Positions 23,144-34,800 of a DNA stretch of 64,000 nt are shown here, piece by piece. This DNA comes from Ascidia mentula. Taxonomy: Eukaryota; Chordata; Ascidiacea; Phlebobranchia; Ascidiidae. Numbering within the stretch: position 1 is the stretch's first letter; every line of letters starts with the position of its first letter. Both the position numbers and the translations under genes were made by a program. Location: NCBI GenBank assembly GCA_947561715.1, contig OX387202.1, positions 10,367,001 to 10,431,000 of the forward strand, in the 5' to 3' direction. The notes under the pieces are model-generated. The model made no database searches. It worked only from the letters and a program-made list of their open reading frames with translations, and was not told the origin of the DNA.

Positions 23144-23981
23144 CGTATTTTTCAGAGAGCAACTACTATATGTAAAGTTGGGATGGTCGCGTGGCATTGG
23201 ACTTTTTTATTTAATTTTAAGTAAACATTGACATTTTACTGATTCTAATCTAAACAAGTGCGTCGCGAAAACATCGAAATGGGAACAATTTAGTGTTCTG
23301 CTTTGATTCCTGTTTCTTGATCATGTTTTCCGATAAATTCCAACTTTACTTTAAAAGTTTTGTTGTTTTAGGCAAAATGCGCAAAGAAAAGGGAGTGTAG
23401 CCGGTGCAATGTAACTGCGGGCCCATGTCCGTCTGTAGGGCCCAAGAATAGCAAAAAAAAGACAAACACAATATTTTGCTTTAAAACTATCGTATAAAGG
23501 CAAAAATGACAAGTGACTTTCATTAATAATGGTCTTCGCACCAGGACATTGTTTTCGCACCCGCAATGCAAATATGCGAAATTGTTGCTCCGAAAACTGA
23601 TGTCGGGGATTCTCACCTACAGGTTTGTGAGCAGCATGAAGTGAAAATGTGTCGCAAGGTCAATAAAAGACATAAATACGGGGGGAGATATGTATTGGCT
23701 TGTTTAAATGCAATCACTTCCAAAAAAATCAAACAAACAAAAAAACATTTATATTCAACTGATTAATTTGCATGAAAATATGTACAGTGGCTATTATTTA
23801 AATCATACACAAGACTAACTACAGAATTGATAACAAGATCAGTGGAATACATTGTATAGCCCGAAAAAAACCTTAATTAAGAATATTAAGTTGTTGAATC
23901 GCCTCGTTTCGGCTTTTTCACTTCACTGTAAACTTCAATTACTTTCTTCTCCTTATGAACTTGCGCGTAGACATCGGGAGG
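23144..23981. other. Intergenic / 3' flank of the lectin-like receptor
   Basis: No exon was recognised. It probably includes the 3' untranslated region of the minus-strand gene ending at 23982. Open frames on both strands near 23351-23766 show no motif. Confidence 0.45.
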
Positions 23982-24872
23982 TTAAGAAGTGCTTGCGTTG
24001 GCGGTAAGAGGTGCGGAACGTACGGTGATCCCTTCATCAGGCCAAAAATTATTGCGTGTAGGCGTAACTGGATCAATAAAGCTGTAGGTATGTCCATTTC
24101 CACTGTCTGTAGGCGCCACCGATACTTCCTGAATGTTTGCGTAGGTGGGGTCTTCCCGGTTTTGCATGTTGATGTACACACTTTCCACATTTACCTGTTG
24201 TTGTTGGTGCTGTTGTTGCCTACGACGCAAGAACGCCACCAAAGCCAACACAGCAATGATTATCACGATCCCAACAACAACAATCCCAGCAGTCATTCCT
24301 GCAGTAGCAGATGAAGCTACTGTGCTGTTGTGATTTGGCAAACCGATTGTGCTGTCGAATTTTGGCAGAGATATTTCGCTGCTAGTTGTTTTTAAAACTA
24401 TTGCGCTGCTGGTTTTTGGGAGAGTTTTTTTCCTTGTAGTTTTTGAGGAGCAATTTGTGCTGGTTACTATACCCTGTGTGTGACTTGATGACTGTTTGTG
24501 TGGCTTATAACAAAGAAATGCAAGTCGTTTACTTGCACCCCCAAACCAAATATATTGTTTATTTCGAGCTATTTCGCCGTAATCCTTCTTTCCGCTTGTT
24601 GCTCTATCAAGTATAATACTTTGCCCTTCTGCAACACGTTGAAAATTTTCTCCTGTGATCCAAAAAGCATCAAAGTTACATCCCTTGTCATTTAATCCAA
24701 TGCGGTAATAGTTTCTTCCACATGGATGCGCGGGTGGAATAAAATCCACTGCATCTTTGAACTTTTCACTTGTGTTTAAAACTGCCAACCTTGCACTCTG
24801 AACATCCTGGCAATGTTGATCTGAATCACTCGCATTCAACGGCTGTTGGTGGTAAAACAAAATGCCGTGGTC
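23982..24872 (-). CDS. C-type-lectin-like receptor, terminal exon with ITAM-like tail
   Basis: This is a single long exon of about 296 residues, opening after an acceptor AG at 24874-24873 and ending in TAA at 23984-23982. Domains in order: most of a C-type-lectin-like fold (GILFYHQQ, then SARLAVLN, RIGLND, and the final FLCYK), a Ser/Thr-rich stalk, a membrane span (GIVVVGIVIIIAVLALVAFL), basic residues RRR, a Gln-rich stretch and a cytoplasmic tail. The tail has YINM, then seven residues, then YANI, close to an ITAM (YxxL/I, 6-8, YxxL/I). A YSFI follows. The lectin WND calcium motif is not seen, so sugar binding is doubtful. The signal peptide and first part of the domain must lie in exons to the right that I could not find; a foldback element begins about 360 bp away. 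Role inferred: single-pass cell-surface receptor signalling through tyrosine phosphorylation. Confidence 0.75.
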   Translation of the reverse strand, partial: DHGILFYHQQPLNASDSDQHCQDVQSARLAVLNTSEKFKDAVDFIPPAHPCGRNYYRIGLNDKGCNFDAFWITGENFQRVAEGQSIILDRATSGKKDYGEIARNKQYIWFGGASKRLAFLCYKPHKQSSSHTQGIVTSTNCSSKTTRKKTLPKTSSAIVLKTTSSEISLPKFDSTIGLPNHNSTVASSATAGMTAGIVVVGIVIIIAVLALVAFLRRRQQQHQQQQVNVESVYINMQNREDPTYANIQEVSVAPTDSGNGHTYSFIDPVTPTRNNFWPDEGITVRSAPLTANASTS

Positions 24873-25232
24873 CTATTTCTTGTTTGCATGCAGTTAGCAA
24901 CATCCATTTTACTGGTTCGATGAACTATAATTACAGAAACTATGCATAAAAACGTTTATTTATTTAATTCATGGAAAAATGCAATACTCCATGTTTTTTT
25001 GACTACAGTTTTTTCAAATCTCAAACCACTTTATGAACTTTCTACAAAACTTTCCTTCATTTAAAACCGTTTTTCGAACATTGAATCACACGAGAATTTA
25101 AACTTTCGAATTACGTTAACGCCGATTTCCCTTTTATTTAAACCCAACATTAAACAAACCGACACTTCCAAGTAAGTTTAAAAAACCGTGGATCAAACAG
25201 CTTACTTATCTTTGAACTGGATTTTCGAGAAG
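24873..25232. other. Intron or 5' flank of the lectin-like receptor
   Basis: This is AT-rich sequence with no recognised exon. The upstream exons of the receptor were not found here. Confidence 0.4.
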
Positions 25233-25369
25233 GGGCTGTAACGTTACGGCTAACATAGTAAAGCGTCCAAGATCAGTAAACTGGACAAAATCGGTAACCT
25301 AAATACGTGACTGCAGCGGCAAACAGGGAGGGTACATATTTTCATCCAAGGGGGGTTATTGAAATCATT

Positions 25370-25932
25370 TACTTTATACCTTGCACTGTGTCCACGATAG
25401 GTAACTTTGTTAAACGTTATTGTAGTCACGCTATACCTTGCACTATGTCCATGATAGGTAAGTTTGTTAAACGTTAAGGTAGTCACGCTATACCTTGCTC
25501 TTTGTCCATGATAGGTAAGTTTGTTAAACATTAAGGTAGTCACGCTATACCTTGCACTATGTCTATGATGGGTAAGTTTGTTAAACGTTAAGGTAGTCAC
25601 GCTATACCTTGCTCTATGTCCATGATAGGTAAGTTTGTTAAACGTTAGAGTAGTCACGCTATACCTTGCACTATGTCCATCATAGGTAAGTTTGTTAAAC
25701 GTTAAGGTAGTCACGCTATACCTTGCACTATGTCTATGATGGGTAAGTTTGTTAAACGTTAAGGTAGTCACGCTATACCTTGTACTATGTCCATGATAGG
25801 TAAGTTTGTTAAACGTTAAGTTAGTCACGCTATACCTTGCACTATGTCCATGATAGGTAAGTTTGTTAAACGTTAGGGTAGTCATGCTATATCTTGCACT
25901 ATGTCCATGATAGGTAAGTTTGTTAAACCTTA
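25370..25932 (-). repeat. 57-bp minisatellite, left arm, about 10 units
   Basis: Ten tandem units of 57 bp are oriented on the minus strand, each containing AACGTTTAACAAACTTACCT with small changes. All units belong to one subtype. They differ from each other by a few substitutions such as CATGAT versus CATCAT. Confidence 0.9.
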
Positions 25933-26745
25933 ACAATTAAGAAACTTACCTATGTTGGACATAGTGCAAGGTATAGCGGGACTACCCTACCAATTAAGAA
26001 ACTTACCTATCATGGACATAGTGCAAGGTTTAGCGTGACTACTCTAACGTTTAACAAACTTACCTATAATGGACATAGTGCAAGGTATAGCGTGACTACT
26101 CTAACGTTTAACAAACTTACCTATGATGGACATAGTGCAAGGTATAATAGCGTGACTACTTTAACAATTAAGAAACTTACCTATGTTGGACATAGTGCAA
26201 TGTATAGCGTGACTACCTTAACAATTAAGAAACTTACCTATGATGGACATAATGCAATGTATAGCGTGACTACCTTAACGTTTAACAAACTTACCTATCA
26301 TGGACACAGTGCAAGGTATAGCGTGACTACCCTAACAATTAAGAAACTTACCTATCATGGACATAGTGCAAGGTATAGCGTGACTACTCTAACGTTTAAC
26401 AAACTTACCTATCATGGACATAGTGCAAGGTATAGTGTGACTACCCTAACAATTAAGAAACTTACCTATCATGGACATAGTGCAATGTATAGCGTGACTA
26501 CCTTAACGTTTAACAAACTTACCTATCATGGACATAGTGCAAGGTATAGCGTGACTACCTTAACGTTTAACAAACTTACCTATGATGGACATAGTGCAAG
26601 GTATAGCGTGACTACCCTAACAATTAAGAAACTTACCTATGATGGACATAGTACAATGTATAGCGAGACTACCTTGACGTTTAACAAACATACCTATCAT
26701 GGGCACAGTGCAAGGTATAGCGTGATTCCCGTAACAATGAATGAA
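25933..26745 (+). repeat. 57-bp minisatellite, right arm, about 14 units
   Basis: Roughly fourteen to fifteen units are oriented on the plus strand. Two subtypes are interspersed: one with AACGTTTAACAAACTTACCT, as in the left arm, and one with AACAATTAAGAAACTTACCT, seen only here. One unit has a 3-bp insertion near 26150. The last unit, near the edge, is diverged. Confidence 0.9.
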
Positions 26746-26984
26746 GTTACGTATCGATGACGCAGTACAGGTTAAATGATTTCAATTACTCCCCTTGGAT
26801 GAAAATATGTACCCCCCCTGTTTGCCGCTGCAGTCACGTGTTTAGGTTACCGATTTTGTCCAGTTTACTGATCTTGGACGCTTACCTATGTTAGCCGTAA
26901 CTTTACAGCCCTATATGGGATTTTCGCCACAGTAATCTTAACAATACCTGCAACGAAACAATGAAACAATAAGCGCGACAGATT

Positions 26985-27085
26985 GTTTCGTTACGGAGGC
27001 GTTTTGAATCTCTTCTCGAAGTACGACAATTGTTCAAGCAGGAGATTATTGCTTGTAGACCCAGATTCTTCCTGGTTCGGGAGTT
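26985..27085 (-). pseudogene. Tail fragment related to the lectin-like receptor paralogue
   Basis: The minus strand reads SGSTSNNLLLEQLSYF, matching SISNNVLLEELSYL in the decayed relative at 22335-22740. Nucleotide similarity extends over about 90 bp. No membrane segment or lectin part is attached, so it is an isolated duplicate fragment just outside the foldback element. Confidence 0.5.
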
Positions 27086-27599
27086 GACCGCAGGTATTAA
27101 TTAATGGACAGGGGTTTTCCATTCATGGTTGGTTTAAAGAAATTTATCTGCCAGACGTGTATGACCGTCGAAGCGCTAGTCAGTACCAACGAAGGCATTT
27201 GCTGGAAAATTATTGCGAACAAAGGAAATTTAAGCGCTCACAAACAAAACAGTCTGAAACGACTTCTTTAGCACTTTCCTAAACTTCGTCATATAGAAGA
27301 ACGTTGCGTGATAATGCTGAATTCTGTTTGATAAAAAGGATTACTAAACACAAAACACTATTTTACCACATGCAGCCACTTGGTGCAGTGGAAGCTCATC
27401 AACAATGTCGGGTTGTTCACGGTGCAAGGTTGGCGGTTTTAATGGGCCTGCGCAGTAGGGCGATCCTGCCTTATCATTAATGCATTATCATGTACAGTAT
27501 GTAATTTCAACTAGCTTTTTTATTCACAAAGGTGAAATTTGAACGTTAATTCCAATAAAAATCATATGTTAACACAAAGAACGCCGTCTTATCCCATGT
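27086..27599. other. Intergenic with a short repeat
   Basis: The 27440-27475 stretch is a relative of 13497-13536 on the opposite strand. It is preceded by a possible tRNA-like sequence at 27370-27430 (TTGGTGCAGTGG, then GGTTGTTCACGG), so another SINE is possible. There is nothing else. Confidence 0.4.
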
Positions 27600-27613
27600 A
27601 AATGGATCAGGCG

Positions 27614-27839
27614 ACGAGAACAAAGACGAACAACGTTTAAACCAACATCCATGCGACGCAAAGTGTTCCAAGCACAGAAACTACTACACATGCGAGACAA
27701 CGATGCGTTTCGGTGGAAGTGCAGGTGCAAATTCAACTACTTAAGGAACGACAAAGAAGTGTGCGTAAAACTATCTGAATGCCCCAAGAAGTATTCCCAG
27801 TACGAATGTAATACCACCTGTCACTGGTCAAAGGAATAG
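27614..27839 (+). pseudogene. TIL-domain (trypsin-inhibitor-like) exon, frame change inside
   Basis: Cysteine spacing fits a TIL domain split over two frames: CDAKCSKHRNYYTC in one frame, then CRCKFNYLRNDKEVC and LSECP in another. LSECP is the usual carboxy-terminal signature before the next module, here begun as YECNTTC. The frame changes around 27700-27715. TIL proteins are usually secreted protease inhibitors or mucin-like modules. No signal peptide exon was found upstream. It could be a gene with an intron or sequence error, or a pseudogene. Confidence 0.4.
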
Positions 27840-29000
27840 TTGGGAAAGCAATAGCAGCTGGTTCGTCCCTTGCCGTTTTTTTAATCCAAACTTTAAGTAC
27901 AAATTTACTGATGTAAGAAACTTTTCCCATTATTAAAAAACTTAGTTTAGTAAAAAGAGCAAGTAAGTCAGCTTTGTTAACTGAGCTGCGGACAGTGCAC
28001 ATCGTTCAACTTATTATGTTTTCGGTTCGATTTTCAGTGTAAATTATTGCGAGTGCCCGTAAGAAACGAATATGCTTAACCACTGTCTGTATTCAGGTCT
28101 TGTTACATATTGTTCCATCGTTTTAAATTTTGTCTTGGTTTCTTTAACTTAAATCCCGCCTGTCATAAAAAGATTAAATGTCTTAGGAAAAGGTCAAAAA
28201 CGTGTGGTGATCTCTCAAGGAGACATATGGAAATACAGTTGAATAATTTCATGCAAATTTAGCGTCTACATTTTTGTGTTTTTATTTAGGGTAAACCAAA
28301 ATCGCGTGTTTTGTTTTTTCAGGGACAATTTGCAAACAGAAGCAGATAATAAGGAACCACCCGTTGTTGTCCAGTCGTGTGATTGTTTCAAACGGAAATT
28401 TTAAACTTAAGAAATGTTACCCCACTAGACGCGGAGAAGTATTGTGGATGCTTTTAAACTTGACATTTGCTGTAAAGAATAATTGAATAATTGAAGAAGA
28501 TAAGTCTGATGGCCGACGCATTTTTTGTAAATCAACACCGGGGACAATAGTTCCGTTTTCAACATGTGGCCGCGCATTTATGAATTTTAGTAATCTGCGT
28601 TTTGCAAAGATAAGACAGAGCAGAGCAACGGACTTGACTATTGTTTGACTATTGCTTCCTGTAACTAGTGTCGTAGATTACAGCACGATGACACGCTCAG
28701 GGGATTTAACGTGCTGAGGTGACGTATAAGACAGGAGACAAAAAGGACGCTAATGGTTAGAGTAGAAACCATCATCAAACTGTTGATGAACCGTTTGTTA
28801 CCTTGGTCTTGTGATAAAATTTAATATTGCCGAAAGAGTAAACGCTATTTTTTTTCTGGAAACTTGTATTATCTCTGCAGTATGAGGTTATGCTTTATAA
28901 AGCTTTTATTCTCGTCTACAAATAAATATTGCATGTGGAAAAACACTTAATGCCCAGAAGAGAAGACCCTATAATGGCATTGAATGGAATGGGGGTACTA
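27840..29000. other. Intergenic, nothing recognised
   Basis: The sequence is AT-rich with no exon, repeat or RNA gene recognised. Confidence 0.5.
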
Positions 29001-29019
29001 GCATAGGTGAATCATTGTG

Positions 29020-29450
29020 TATTCTGAAACGTTCGAGCAACGTTTGTAGCGCCTCGACGCTGTTTTGCAGCGTGTGGTGGCTGACGGGATAACTCTAAAG
29101 ACCTTGTGTCACAACAAACCAATCGCAGGTACTTCAGATTTGCCATCAGGCCCTCAGTTCTAATAAACACATGTTAGTTTCTCAGCCTCTTTTGCGCTAC
29201 CCTGATGTTTTGAAACAATTTGTGTTGGACACTTAAAACTTTGCGGTTGGCTGTGTGTTATCGCAGGTATATGCTGGAAAAGAGCACCCGATTGCTTATC
29301 GAATGAGAGGAATTATTCCTTGATTAAGCGATTGTTTTCCTGACGACAACGAACTGACCAAGGAGGACAATTTTTTTTCCACGTTGCAAACAACTCGTCG
29401 AACCTATATCGACAATTAATGCGAAACACTGAAACATCACAAAAGCACGC
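29020..29450 (+). mobile_element. Ty3/gypsy retroelement fragment (fossil)
   Basis: Near 29030-29110 the plus strand resembles the end of a gypsy reverse transcriptase. Near 29230-29310 it resembles the start of RNase H (FAVGCVLSQVYAGKEHPIAY). No other parts or LTRs were recognised around it. The fragment is short and broken, and looks old. Confidence 0.55.
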
Positions 29451-31801
29451 AATATTGTTAAGCTTTCGATCAATTTGGTCCTGCAGCATAATGTTTTTGT
29501 CATGGTGATTTTCACGCATGTTTACGTGAGTTGCGTAATACCTTTTTTGGGTAATGTTTATCAAGCAATTGATTGATTGATAATGCATTTACGAGTTCGG
29601 ACAATATCTAACACATATCGCACTTCATCTCATGACACGCAACTTAACGAATTGGAAGCATTACAAGAGGCCTTTGGCCCATTTTTTATGTGTAGCAGAC
29701 AAAGAAATATTCACAACATTTGATTAACATTGTCTTTTTCCTCTTCCTTTTTTGGTCCCTGTCATAGCTACATTACATGATATACCGTTTAAATCGAAGT
29801 TCAATTCGATTTTATATTATTTCTGCGACATGACTCTGCTAATATTAATACGACTCCACATGCTTTTTAGCGGTTTGAGATTTCCACAGGCCTGATAAAA
29901 AAAAGGTTGCTGTTGAATCCGGAGACTTTCGCGTAATTATTAGCCAACAGGGCTTTGGCCTCCAACATACTCATTACGCTTGCGCCATCAGGGCCAATAC
30001 AGCATTGGGTTTGACCATCCAAATCCCTGCAAAGGATATTTTATTATCCTCAAGTATTTCATAATCCTCCAGTAACAGCATTTTCGCAAAAACCAAACCT
30101 TAAAAACAAATTCTTGTGGTAGCACTAAGTGCTCATTTTATCAATCCGTCAATACAGAGAATGGAAATAGTTCACACCCAAAGGAACACTGAGCTCGGAA
30201 TCCACGAACGTATCGTACGGCATAACGTCTATACGCTGCCTACTCGCTTTATACATCGGACAAACTGGACACACACTACGACAAAAATTTAACGTTTAAA
30301 CAACGAAATTTTACAAACATCACTGCAAAACTAGTGGGGGCAATTTTAACGACCCTGCTCGTAATGTAGAAAATGTCAGAGTGTATAATACGAAACTGCA
30401 ACGTATTTTTACGGTTTGCTCTTGCATCGTATTATTACATAGGTTCCTAAAGCAAACTCCTGTGAATTGACATGTCCAAACTAATTTGCATGTCAAGTAA
30501 TTGGGCATAACGCTTCCACCAGTTACGTAATTTCGAAAATATAAAATTGCAAATGTTACCTGACCATGTCAAGTCAAAAATAAAAAGTTTACAGTTTGAG
30601 GAACTGATCGTCAAACTGTCAGTATGTGCGTGGCGTGCTTGTCATCTGATCGTGGAAGAGCAGTTCAAGATTGATTGATGTGCCCATTAAGTTATGTTTT
30701 TTTACGAAGCAATGTCAACATAATAATATCGTATACACGTTGGTTTTCTTGCTTCTAATTTATGGGATTGAATTAAAGAGTATTTTGCTCATTAAAGTCC
30801 ACTAACCCGCATCCATTTCTTGCCAATCTACCACAGGTTTCCCATGAATTATTCAAAGATTACATAGTTTATTGGCGTGTATACACATAGTGCACAGTAA
30901 TGCACGTTATGTACTAATAATACGAACCCAGGAAGTATCTGATATCGACCGATCGACCAGCGTGATTAATTATTGTTTCTATGAAAAAGGAAATGAGTAC
31001 TTAGTCGCAAACGGGTCAGTTCTAAGAAATTTTGTCGTACGTTTACAAAATTATGCTATACATTGGAGGTTTTTAATACGCATAATTTAAAAGTCAAATA
31101 AAAGTAAATCATAATTTAAAACTCAGGGAAACTGACAAATAAAGTTTCCGTTCGCACCAGTTTATTAACGTTTTATGCTTAAATTTTGTCTTGGGTTTTT
31201 GAAAATAAAAGCCGAGTAATAAACTTCCCCCCAAATGACAGAAATGACGAAACAGCGCATGTTTCATGCTCGTCATGCCACTTCATTTACCATGTTCGTC
31301 AACTCGGTTTGGATATAGTTCACGCGAACAACATTGGCTGGATATTTAGCTGGCAAGATCGTTGACATTCACACCATAGCTGTACAAATGCGACCTTTAG
31401 GTCGAAGCAGTGGCCCTGTTTGTAGCTCACTATAAAGAACATTGGCCAATGATTAAAAAGTTGGCAGCTATTGCTGTGCAAACACTTGTGTCGCCTGAAA
31501 TCAATCAAACATGCGGATATCCGCAGTAAACCGTCCTACCTTTCAAAGGAAGTGCTCGTCACAGTATTTGACACGTGCACGACTTGACAGTCTGCCAAAA
31601 ATATGGACATCACCAAACTCAACATGTACTAACGGTAGTTTTCATCACTGAGAGGAGTGAGGTTTTGCGTTCAATGACAAGTGCGAGAGTTAAGAGTTAT
31701 TTTAAGTTTTTCTTTTGTCTTGGAGCATCTCTCATGGTGTAATATCACACGTATAACAACAGGCTATAAGCAAATTTTATTCCAATCGACAGAGGTGTAA
31801 G
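29451..31801. other. Intergenic; one weak exon candidate
   Basis: No gene was recognised. On the minus strand, 30031-29885 is an open stretch after a good acceptor (TATCCTTTGCAG) that reads DGQTQCCIGPDGASVMSMLE. I cannot place it in a family. The upstream promoter of the GPCR starting at 31802 would lie at the right end, but no distinctive element was picked out. Confidence 0.4.
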
Positions 31802-34800
31802 ATGATAAATGTAATAAATATAGTGCTTCTGTCAGTTTGTTTGGTGGAAGGTCTTTGTCCAACGGAGGACACAAGTTTGGCTCCACTTCCCTTCAAAAGT
31901 AAGTTGCGACATTTTTATTGCTCACGATTAGATATTTTGTGAATAAATCACTTTTTTTTGTGTGTGATTTTTTTAGTGATTATGTGGGTAAATCAGATAA
32001 ACACTTAATACACTTTACAACTTTCATTTGCACGATTAAGCACCAAACGGAATGTGAAACTGACAATTGACATACAGTCTGTAGTTGTGATGACCTCTGG
32101 TGAACTATTCCATAAATTAACATCATTTCAAAAACAAAAACAAATGTTGTCAAAATTTTGCGCAGGTCCAACGAACCTGACAACGTGTACCCCACCATAC
32201 CATGACGTCAATTGTATATGCCCAACAACCATGTTCGAATGCGCCTGCCATAAAATAGGAAGTTGTAAACCAAATGTACAGGGATGTATAAACATGATAA
32301 ACTTATACGACGGATGGAACAACTGCGGAGACTGGAGCGACGAAGTGGCCTCTGTGTGTCCCCCAGATTTTTTCCAGTGTCACTGCTACAATACATCATG
32401 CAAGTACGGAGGAAGCTGTGTATTTAATTTGCTTAAATGCGATTTAGTTGACGATTGCCCCGACGGAAGTGATGAGTTGGGTTGCGCATGTCCAGCCGAT
32501 AAGTTTGAGTGTCCATGCTACAAAACAGGAAACTGCACAAAGCTAAGAAGCGGGGGTGTAGTTGCAACAGTCGGTGGTTTTAATCCCTCATCTGGTTGTA
32601 TTAACAAGTCAGAAGTGTGTGACAGTTATAACAATTGTGGTGATTGGTATGACGAAATCAACTGCACATGTCCAGCGAATACATTAGAGTGTTCGTGCTA
32701 TAATACACAGAACTGTTCGCACCAATTTGGATGTCTTAATTATCCAAACATTATTCATTGCGACGGATTTGATAGCTGTGGGGATTGGAGTGATGAAATC
32801 AATTGTACGTCCTGTCCTGCTCACATGTTTGAGTGTCCGTGTTACAAAAACCGAAATTGTTCATCTGGCATCGGTTGCCTGTTAGCAATGAACCTGTGTG
32901 ATGGATTCAACCACTGCGGCGACTGGAGTGATGAGGAAAAATGCACATGTCCTGCTAATACATTTGAATGTGATTGTTATAAATCCAAAAACTGCAGTAA
33001 CGCCCTGGGAGGTTGCATTTCGTTCATTAATCAGTGCGACGGCTTGAACACATGCGGAGATTGGAGTGATGAAGTTAATTGCACCTGTCCAGCCAATACG
33101 TTTCAGTGTGCATGCGTCGGCACCAGACAATGTGTTGGAATAAACTTGAACTGCATTGATCATTCGTTGCTATGCGACGGAAATGAAGATTGTATTGACG
33201 GAAGTGATGAAACGCATCATACATGTAACTGTTCCGGTATTTCAGCAAAATGTCAGAATGAATATACAGGCGCCAATTTATCTCTACCAGGCAGATGCAT
33301 TCCCTATCAGTGGGTGGGCGATAACATCACAGACTGCATTGGTGGAAGTGACGATGCCTGCACTTCTAGTTCGTTTTCTTGCCAATCTTGCCACTCACTT
33401 TCTGTCAGCTGCAAAACGGAAAAGGAAGCCAGACAACTTATCAACACCAACACATCAATAATCTGCAATCATGTCACAAGAAAGACTTGTTCTTCCGATA
33501 TCAACAACTGTACATCAGAGAAGGTAGTTTGTACGACTACATCGTGTGCAAACGCAATTTGCAGGGATGTATTTTTCTGTGAAAATCAACAACTTGTTGC
33601 AAAAACAGAGTTTTGTGATGGTTCAAGTGACCCTTTACTCACTTGCAAAGACAAAAGCGACGAAATTCGACATGGATTTGGGTTTAAATGTTCTGGAGTC
33701 ACACGAAAAGCTGTTTGTGTTTTACCTCAGTCCAACGTCTACGATTCTGTGGCTCAGTGTTCGGACAATTCTGACCTATGCTTTGTCAATGGCCAATTTC
33801 GTTGCTTTCAATGTCTAGACAAAAGGCTTATAGTATCAAGCAAACAGGTATGTGACGGTGTTGTGGACTGCTTTGACATGTCGGACGAATGTCTGTGCGC
33901 TGATCAAACTTTGTGTCGGAAAGTTAGAGGAAGTTGTCATAGGAATGAAGTATTGTGTTACAACACGTCAGTATGCTTAGGCCAGGAAGGCGTTTTGTGC
34001 AACACAAGTGTTCAGTGTTCTGACCACATAAATACAAAATACTGCTCAAACGAGAAAAGATTGAAACCATATCTGTGTCCAGCAAACATAAGGATCAATC
34101 CAAATCGAACAGAAATCAGTAACCCCCGCTACAAATGCACAAAACTTGAGTTTTTTATGAGCAAGTATCCAACTGCTCCAAACAAAGATTTGCTGCAAAT
34201 ACTTCCATTTGTATGCAGTGGAAAAGTACAAAACCAATTGGGAGTTTTCACCGAACTTTACTGTCCAAACTTTGTTAGTTGTTTTAACAAGGGTGAGATT
34301 AATATCGCCAGTGATCGCGTATGCGACGGAAAAATCGACTGCGACGACAAATCAGATGAGTTTCTCGAAAAATGTAAAACTACTCGCTATTACTGCAAGA
34401 GTAAAGGAAGGATTTCAATTGCAAGAAAACATATTTGCGACGGCATAGTTGATTGCGACGATGAAACAGACGAAAGCCGTTGTAGTTGTGAAAGAACCAG
34501 ATTTTTCTGTTCAAATTCTCAACCTATTTCTATTGACAGGAAGTTTGTACACAATGGAATCGACGACTGTTCGGACGGAAGTGACGAATGTGTAAATTTA
34601 GTAAACAATGCATTCGCAAACGTAAACGAAATGATCGCAAACCCGTTTTATCGGGCTATCTTCTGGATTATGGCCATATTAGCGTTGGTGGGAAATGTTG
34701 TTGTGTTTGTCTCAACTGCTTGGAAACTGGCCAAATCAAACAAAAATGAGAACGTGTTTTTGTGTACAAGCGTGTTCATTCTTAACCTCTCAGCAGCAGA

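Larger units (their letters stand above)
25233..26912. mobile_element. Foldback-type element with an inverted minisatellite core
   Basis: The two ends are inverted copies of about 140-150 bp, starting GGGCTGTAA then GTTACGGCTAACATAG, and running through AAACTGGACAAAATCGGTAA and CAGCGGCAAACAGGG. Between them lie two tandem arrays of a 57-bp unit in opposite orientation, meeting near 25932. This is the layout of foldback elements: long inverted ends containing internal direct repeats. No transposase frame and no clear target-site duplication are visible. The long open frames across the arrays on both strands come from the unit length being a multiple of three. Confidence 0.75.

Noticed and set aside
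25250-26760. Long open frames of 228 and 241 codons with repeated LTFNKLTYHGHSARYSV-type units
   Set aside because: They arise from a 57-bp tandem repeat whose length is a multiple of three, stay open on both strands, and lack any gene context. They are non-coding satellite sequence.
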